Source: Brucepastera parasyntrophica (lineage in GTDB: Bacteria > Spirochaetota > Spirochaetia > Treponematales > Treponemataceae). From it: 64,000 bases of DNA. Below, one piece after another: positions 58,659 to 64,000 of the stretch. Below the pieces are notes generated by a model. That model had not been told where the DNA came from. It was given only the letters and a program-made list of their open reading frames with translations, and did not search any database. The position numbers and the translations under genes are program-made. Every line of letters begins with the position of its first letter. The first letter of the stretch is position 1. The DNA lies in assembly GCF_022376835.1 (NCBI RefSeq), contig NZ_CP084606.1, forward strand, positions 310,001 to 374,000. Reading direction: 5' to 3'.

Positions 58659-60077
58659 TTACAGGGATTTTACCGGCTGGGCTTCATAATAACACACGCG
58701 ACTCTTCCCCTGCCGTTTTGCTGAATACATCGCGGTATCGGACGCATGCAGAAGCTGCTCTACCGTATCGCCATCTTTCGGAAAGGACGCGACGCCGATA
58801 CTCAGCGGGCAGACCGGGGCTGAATCAGACAATTGCCAGGGCTGCTGGAACCGGCCCAGCAGATAATCAAGAATTTCCTGCAGTTTTTCGGACGAAGTAT
58901 CCTCACACAGCAGAACAAACTCGTCTCCTGCATGCCGGTATATCCTGTCCTGTGTCAGGGGATTTTCCGTAAGTTCCTGCGCCATCGCAACAAGAAGTTC
59001 GTCGCCGGTCTGATGACCCAGCGTATCATTAACTGTCTTAAAATTATCAAGATCAAAAAAGAGAAAATAACCTGTTGTCCCGGATTCTTCAGCGCGTTTA
59101 AGCATTTCACTGCAGTCGTAAAGCAGGCTCCGCCGGTTCCGGAGTTTTGTGAGCGTATCGAGTCCAGCCATTTCCTTAATAAGTTCCTCATTACGCTTGT
59201 TTTCGGTAATATCAACACTGGTTACCACATGGGCCAGCCTTCCGTCGACCCAGGGAAAAGACGCGCTGAAAACCCTGAACCAGGACTTATCAAAAGGCCT
59301 CTGATAATCCCAGCTGTACGCCTTGGTTGGTTCGCCGTTTTCATCTATCAGTTTTTTCTGCGGGCAATAATCGCACTCGCCTGTTTTATCCGAATAAAGA
59401 GCCTGCCAGCAGGTTTTTCCCATCATATTCGGCAAACCGCCGTAAGGATCCGCCATGGATTTGTTTGCGTACAGAATTTCGTGAGTATAGAAATCATTTA
59501 CATATATATCTATGCCCATATGATCCATAATGGATAAAAGGGATTCCTTGGTCGCCTCAAGTTTGTGCTGATAAACCCGCAGTTTTATATGGTTTCCGAC
59601 AACCTTCATGACTGAACAGGCCGCATTTACCTCAGGCTCGTACAGCAAAACCTCGCTCCTGCGGTCCATCATGCCGGCTATTCCTATTAACTGTTTTTCC
59701 GCATCAATAATCGGAATCAGCAAAATGGTATTCATATGAAAAAAATGCAGCAGCTTTTTTTCCAGTTCGTTTTTTGCATCCTGCTTGTGTATAATAATGG
59801 CGGAAGTATTGGTTATATACGCTATTTCGTCAGGTTTCAGGTATTTGCTTATCTGTATGGTTTCACATATCGAGGTATTAAAACGGACGTATGACTCCCT
59901 CAGATGAAAAGTCTGGGTATGGTCCGCCTCATAAATAAAACCGCAGGCAAAGCCGAAAAAATCACAGGTTGTTTTCAATATACCTGAAATAGGCTCATAA
60001 GGGTTGCTGTGACGGCTCAATTCTTCGAGGACCTGAACAAAGAGATCCTGCTGTTGTTCAAAGGTTGAAATTTTCAT
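58659..60077 (-). CDS. GAF-PAS-GGDEF diguanylate cyclase
   Basis: 472 residues. A GAF-like sensor (about 20-165), a PAS-like domain (about 175-290) with DYCPQKK, and a GGDEF domain (about 310-465). The active-site loop is RHAGDEFVLL, an AGDEF variant compatible with activity; DLDNFKTVNDTLGHQTGDELL and LSIGVASFPKDG are normal. The inhibitory RxxD site is absent (LTQD in its place), so feedback control by c-di-GMP is unlikely through that site. The PilZ protein nearby is a possible effector. Divergent from the MATE gene. Confidence 0.88.
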   Translation of the reverse strand: MKISTFEQQQDLFVQVLEELSRHSNPYEPISGILKTTCDFFGFACGFIYEADHTQTFHLRESYVRFNTSICETIQISKYLKPDEIAYITNTSAIIIHKQDAKNELEKKLLHFFHMNTILLIPIIDAEKQLIGIAGMMDRRSEVLLYEPEVNAACSVMKVVGNHIKLRVYQHKLEATKESLLSIMDHMGIDIYVNDFYTHEILYANKSMADPYGGLPNMMGKTCWQALYSDKTGECDYCPQKKLIDENGEPTKAYSWDYQRPFDKSWFRVFSASFPWVDGRLAHVVTSVDITENKRNEELIKEMAGLDTLTKLRNRRSLLYDCSEMLKRAEESGTTGYFLFFDLDNFKTVNDTLGHQTGDELLVAMAQELTENPLTQDRIYRHAGDEFVLLCEDTSSEKLQEILDYLLGRFQQPWQLSDSAPVCPLSIGVASFPKDGDTVEQLLHASDTAMYSAKRQGKSRVCYYEAQPVKSL

Positions 60078-60306
60078 ATGCCTTTCAGGACGTCTTAATC
60101 GCTGAGACTCCTATTTTAAACTACAATACCGCGAACAAACGGCTGTTTATTTTTAAATTATGAGAAACCTTTCTTCTACACTATACTATTTTTTGGAAAA
60201 ATGACAATGATTTTTAACAGCTTTTAAAGAAAAATTAACATTATAAAGAAAACAGCTCCTTTTGCATGGACATATATTGCCGACTCCTATATAGTCGTGT
60301 GTATCT

Positions 60307-61674
60307 ATGACAGAACATGCTGAACTCAAAGAAAACAAGATGGGCTCCATGCCTATCGGTAAACTGCTGATTGAAATTTCCCTTCCAATGGTAATTTCAA
60401 TGCTGGTACAGGCGCTTTATAACATTGTAGACAGTCTCTTTGTCGCAAAACTGAGTGAAGACGCGCTTTCGGCAGTAACTCTGGCCTTTCCGGTACAGAA
60501 TTTAATGATCGCAATCGCAACCGGCACAGGGGTCGGAATTAATGCCCTGCTTTCAAAAAGTCTGGGCCAGAAAAACCAGGATGAGGCAAACCGAGCGGCC
60601 AATAACGGCATTTTTCTTGCCCTGTGTTATGCTGTCCTGTTTTTCATTCTCGGACTCAGTCTCACGCGGCTTTATTTTGAAATGCAGACGGATAATCCGG
60701 TGATTCTGAAGGAAGGTATTGCCTATGTTTCAATCTGTACAATGCTTTCCTTCGGTATATTCGGACAGGTTACCTTTGAAAGATTGCTCCAGTCCACAGG
60801 ACGGACCTTCTTTACCATGATAAGCCAAGGAGCCGGGGCAATTATCAATATTATCCTTGACCCCATTATGATTTTCGGCTTATTCGGATTTCCCAGGATG
60901 GAAGTCGCCGGAGCCGCGCTTGCTACTGTTATTGGTCAAACCTGTGCAATGGGACTGGGGCTTTTCTTTAACCTGAAATTCAACCCTGATATACATATCA
61001 ACCTGAAAAAATTCCGCCCGGATTTTTTTACCATAAAGAAAATTTACGCGGTGGGAATTCCTTCCATGGTTATGGCTTCCATCTCATCTGTTATGACCTT
61101 CGGAATGAATAAAATACTTATGGCTTTTACATCCACTGCCACCGCGGTTTTCGGGGTCTATTTCAGGCTGCAGAGTTTTATTTTTATGCCTGTATTCGGT
61201 CTGAATAACGGAATGATACCGATTATTGCATACAATTACGGCGCGAAAAACAGAAAACGCATTACCAAGACAATAAAGCTGAGTATCTGCTATGCCGTTT
61301 GTATTATGCTTATAGGGATGACAATTTTTCAGGTGTTTCCCGACAAGCTGCTGTCCTTGTTCAATGCGTCGGAGTCCATGATGGAAATCGGTATGTATGC
61401 GCTCAGGATTATCAGCCTGCATTTTCTTCTCGCGGGATTCGGAATCGTGCTTTCGTCGGTTTTTCAGGCCTTTGGACATGCGGTCCTGAGCCTTATTATG
61501 TCGGTAATCAGACAGTTGGCTGTGCTTTTGCCGGCGGCCTATATTCTCTCAAAAACGGGAGGACTTCATTCCATATGGTGGTCCTTTCCCATTGCCGAAT
61601 GCGTTTCAGTTCTATGCAGTATTGTGTTTATGCGGTATGTGTATAAAAAGGAAATAGCCCCCATGAAGAACTGA
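60307..61674 (+). CDS. MATE family efflux transporter
   Basis: 455 residues and about 12 membrane helices. MGSMPIGKLLIEISLPMVIS, NIVDSLFVAKLSEDALSAVTLAFP and GTGVGINALLSKSLGQKN are typical MATE N-terminal blocks; a second repeat begins near FFTIKKIYAVGIPSMVMAS. Exports cationic compounds with Na+ or H+ exchange. Substrate unknown. Confidence 0.93.
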   Translation: MTEHAELKENKMGSMPIGKLLIEISLPMVISMLVQALYNIVDSLFVAKLSEDALSAVTLAFPVQNLMIAIATGTGVGINALLSKSLGQKNQDEANRAANNGIFLALCYAVLFFILGLSLTRLYFEMQTDNPVILKEGIAYVSICTMLSFGIFGQVTFERLLQSTGRTFFTMISQGAGAIINIILDPIMIFGLFGFPRMEVAGAALATVIGQTCAMGLGLFFNLKFNPDIHINLKKFRPDFFTIKKIYAVGIPSMVMASISSVMTFGMNKILMAFTSTATAVFGVYFRLQSFIFMPVFGLNNGMIPIIAYNYGAKNRKRITKTIKLSICYAVCIMLIGMTIFQVFPDKLLSLFNASESMMEIGMYALRIISLHFLLAGFGIVLSSVFQAFGHAVLSLIMSVIRQLAVLLPAAYILSKTGGLHSIWWSFPIAECVSVLCSIVFMRYVYKKEIAPMKN

Positions 61675-61695
61675 CATTTACCGGTCAGGCAAATG

Positions 61696-62796
61696 TCAGT
61701 TCCTGAGCATTTTTCTTTTTATACGCTCAGCGCGGTGAAGGTCCCCGTTTTTTTCCGCGAACATAAGGGCCTGTTCGAGGTCGCTCAGGCGGTGTTCAAG
61801 ATCGATAGCCAGAATTTTTGCCGCGAGAGCGTCGCCCGAATGAGCGAGCGGTTCAAGAAAAATACGGGCCTCTTCATATTTTTTCTGAGACCGCAAATCA
61901 AGGGCGCGTACAAGGGCTGCCCTGCCCTCGCCTTCTTCTATTGCCGAGTCCAGCCGGAATAAAAGCCGGGCAAGACTTATACAGTCTTCAAGGTTGTGTT
62001 CTCCGACAGCCAAAAGCCGGTCCATTGTTCCGGTACGGACAAATTCAAACCAGGCGTCGGGCGCCTCGCTTCCCGGAAGATCATTCAGTCGGCTTACTCC
62101 CAGGATTTGATTTTCCAGAATTGAAAGCCTGCAGGACCCGAGTTCACGTTTCCATAAAACACGCGACGGAAACAGCAGGTCAAGATGAATATTCGAGGAA
62201 AAAACAGACCCGTTTCCGGAGATCCTGTTCATGCAAAGCCTGGACACGAGAATGGACGAGTCAAAACACTTTCCGTTAAATGAAACAAAAACAGGATTTG
62301 TACCGATAATTGCGCACATTTTTTCAAGCAATTCAGGCTCGCCGGGGTAATCGGAAATCAGCAGCTGGTGAACCGCCAGGATTCCGGGTTCAGTAAACCG
62401 GGCAAACCCGACCATAAAGGCAATTGTTCCCGCGCCGTGGGAGAGGCCGGTTGTTTCAATATCGAAAAAAACAAGGTTCCGCAAAAAAGAATAAGAGGTC
62501 TCTTCATCTGATTGGTCCGGTAAGAAGACGGGAAACTTTTCAAGCAGTTTTTTTTCACGCGGAAACAAAAGCGGCAGGGATGCGGAAAAACCGGAGCGGA
62601 AACAGGGGATATTTGCGTAATGGATCCGCTCATAGAGAAAGGGCGCAGTGTTTTCCCAGCCGGGCAAATAAGGCGAAGCGAAACCGGCAACGGTCTCCGC
62701 TTCCCCGCTTACGATGACATTCTGCAATTCCGCGCCGTTTTTTCGCTCTTTTTCCCTGATCCGGTTAAGTCGGCCGGAAAGACGGGAGTTCGCCAT
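61696..62796 (-). CDS. mrfB: Ribonuclease H-like exonuclease, YprB/MrfB family
   Basis: 366 residues. FFDIETTGLSHGAGTIAFMVG has the first catalytic DxE pair of DnaQ-like exonucleases; VSFNGKCFDSSIL and HNLEDCISLARL supply the other acidic residues. A short helical repeat region follows. In Bacillus subtilis MrfB works with the MrfA helicase in mitomycin C repair. The ATG overlaps the helicase stop (TGATG), so the two are coupled. Confidence 0.88.
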   Translation of the reverse strand: MANSRLSGRLNRIREKERKNGAELQNVIVSGEAETVAGFASPYLPGWENTAPFLYERIHYANIPCFRSGFSASLPLLFPREKKLLEKFPVFLPDQSDEETSYSFLRNLVFFDIETTGLSHGAGTIAFMVGFARFTEPGILAVHQLLISDYPGEPELLEKMCAIIGTNPVFVSFNGKCFDSSILVSRLCMNRISGNGSVFSSNIHLDLLFPSRVLWKRELGSCRLSILENQILGVSRLNDLPGSEAPDAWFEFVRTGTMDRLLAVGEHNLEDCISLARLLFRLDSAIEEGEGRAALVRALDLRSQKKYEEARIFLEPLAHSGDALAAKILAIDLEHRLSDLEQALMFAEKNGDLHRAERIKRKMLRN

Positions 62797-64000
62797 CAGT
62801 TTTTATCTCCCGGAGAACCGGAGACAAGGTTCTTCAAAAGTCCGGCGGCGGAAGATTTTATAAGAGGATTTTCCGAATGAACTCCGATACAGGACGGGCA
62901 GCCATATTCACAGGGACAGTTTTGGATTTGATCAATGGACGCCTGTATAATTGCCGGCAGACTTTCATTAAAAGCGTCAGCCAGACCGGAACCTCCGGGA
63001 ACTCTGTCAAAAAAGTATAAAACAGGTCCCGAGAAATGAAGGTCACGGATACGCGGCCAGACCCCAATATCTCTGCTGTCGCACAGCAAAAAGACCGGGG
63101 CGACGGAACGCATCAGAGTCCCCATACCTGACAGAATTTCACCCAGGTCTGCGTCATCAAGCCCCGAACCTTCCATATCATGAAGCGGAAAAAAACGGTT
63201 ATCCAAAAGAAGCATAACGCCCCTGGTTTCCATTTCTTCGGCATCAAGCGCTATTTCACCGAACCCTATGTTTTCATGTGTATGAAAACGCAGTTTCTTG
63301 AATTTTGCCACCTGGGTCCGGACCAGTATATCGCCGACAGCGATTGAAAGTTTTTCCGGAAGATAGGAAACAATGGAATCTTCCGTCAAAACCTGTATGT
63401 CGGTTTTAACCACACCGTCGGTAAAGTAATTGATTTCAACCTCGGTTACTTCAGCCCGCCTGTTCGGAATATCAAGCAGGGTAACCATATACTGCCGTCC
63501 GAGGTGAATATACACGGCATTCGGAAACAGCATTTCCTTTGCCGAAGGACGGTCCATTTCTCCTATTACGGTATTCCTTCCCTCTGTTATATCAACAATT
63601 ACAACATTATCAGCCGTTGCGGAACGGAGACTGATTCCTTCGGAAGGAAATGACCGGTCAGACCAGTGCCACCTTCCGGCCGTATGCCTGACAATACCGT
63701 CTTCCTCAAGCGCGGACAGTATTTCCACTGTTTCAGGCGGAAAAGCAGCCTGCACGTGAGGCGACGTGAGTTCCGCATCGGTAAAGGGCAGCTCAAAAGC
63801 GGCGCATTTTACATGATCAGTCAGCACATAAGGATTCTCGGGGTCAATCTGTGCGGTTTCATGCGGGCGGTCAAAAAAGTAATCGGGATGTGTAATAATA
63901 AACTGGTCCAGAGGTGATGAGGAGGCGATAAAAACAACCACCGATTCGGTCTGCCTGCGTCCGGCCCGGCCCGACTGTTGCCAGAATGAGGAAAAAGAAC
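62796..64000 (-). CDS. mrfA: DEAD/DEAH-box helicase, MrfA/YprA family (5' part outside the window)
   Basis: C-terminal ~400 residues only. At the window edge the reading frame gives FWQQSGRAGRRQTES, helicase motif VI. A DUF1998-type domain follows and ends in the Cys cluster CPCEYGCPSCIG, which binds zinc in MrfA/Hrq1 relatives. The helicase core and start lie beyond 64000. Paired with mrfB in a DNA-damage repair operon. Confidence 0.88.
   Translation of the reverse strand, partial: SFSSFWQQSGRAGRRQTESVVVFIASSSPLDQFIITHPDYFFDRPHETAQIDPENPYVLTDHVKCAAFELPFTDAELTSPHVQAAFPPETVEILSALEEDGIVRHTAGRWHWSDRSFPSEGISLRSATADNVVIVDITEGRNTVIGEMDRPSAKEMLFPNAVYIHLGRQYMVTLLDIPNRRAEVTEVEINYFTDGVVKTDIQVLTEDSIVSYLPEKLSIAVGDILVRTQVAKFKKLRFHTHENIGFGEIALDAEEMETRGVMLLLDNRFFPLHDMEGSGLDDADLGEILSGMGTLMRSVAPVFLLCDSRDIGVWPRIRDLHFSGPVLYFFDRVPGGSGLADAFNESLPAIIQASIDQIQNCPCEYGCPSCIGVHSENPLIKSSAAGLLKNLVSGSPGDKN

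Overview
The window reads as a chromosomal segment of a spirochaete in or close to Treponema. Four things point there: a homologue of the Borrelia P83/100 surface antigen, a spirochaete-style flgF-flgG-flgJ rod set, a fused phosphonate cytidylyltransferase/transaminase of the PntC type known from Treponema denticola, and several periplasmic or outer-membrane proteins with spirochaete character. Genes are tightly packed, often with ATGA or TAATG overlaps.

Layout. 1-10 kb is housekeeping: poly(A) polymerase, lysophospholipase, an RNA uracil methyltransferase followed by a beta-propeller/HEAT protein, the P83/100 homologue, glycogen synthase and an aminotransferase. 10.3-40.8 kb is one large surface-glycan locus. 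It opens with a remnant of an EPS-associated MarR-like regulator lying between two copies of a 105-bp repeat. Then come GDP-mannose, UDP-glucuronate and UDP-galacturonate synthesis, a Wzi-type outer-membrane protein and a Wzm/Wzt ABC exporter. An AT-rich stretch follows, holding a cytidylyltransferase-HAD fusion and a TagB-like glycerophosphotransferase, with a broken tagD just before it. After that come many glycosyltransferases, a LicD protein, and a complete 2-aminoethylphosphonate (AEP) activation pathway: PEP mutase, phosphonopyruvate decarboxylase and bifunctional PntC. The locus closes with a CDP-alcohol phosphotransferase, a WbaP-type initiating transferase and a periplasmic/outer-membrane pair. 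40.9-64 kb is core genome: tRNA-Gly, mutY, cmk, yicC, murC, folC, two RluA-family pseudouridine synthases, yggS, rsmA, comEC, HEAT and PilZ proteins, hexokinase, a lipoprotein, flgJ/G/F, a diguanylate cyclase, a MATE transporter and the mrfB/mrfA (yprB/yprA) pair, the last cut by the window edge.

How the locus may work (inference). Sugars are activated as GDP-mannose, UDP-GlcA and UDP-GalA. WbaP would start a glycan on undecaprenyl phosphate, and the GT2/GT4 enzymes would extend it. CMP-AEP from PepM-Ppd-PntC, and a CDP-glycerol-like donor, would supply phosphonate or phosphodiester groups through LicD, the CDP-alcohol phosphotransferase or the TagB-like enzyme. Wzm/Wzt and Wzi would export and anchor the product. 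The likely result is a phosphonate-decorated capsule or lipoglycan.

Sequence quality. Ten genes are broken at 13 places. Twelve are repaired by adding one base to a run of identical bases; the thirteenth (pcnB) needs two added bases or one removed. This looks like undercalled homopolymers, not gene decay, so these genes are annotated as CDS with the break stated.
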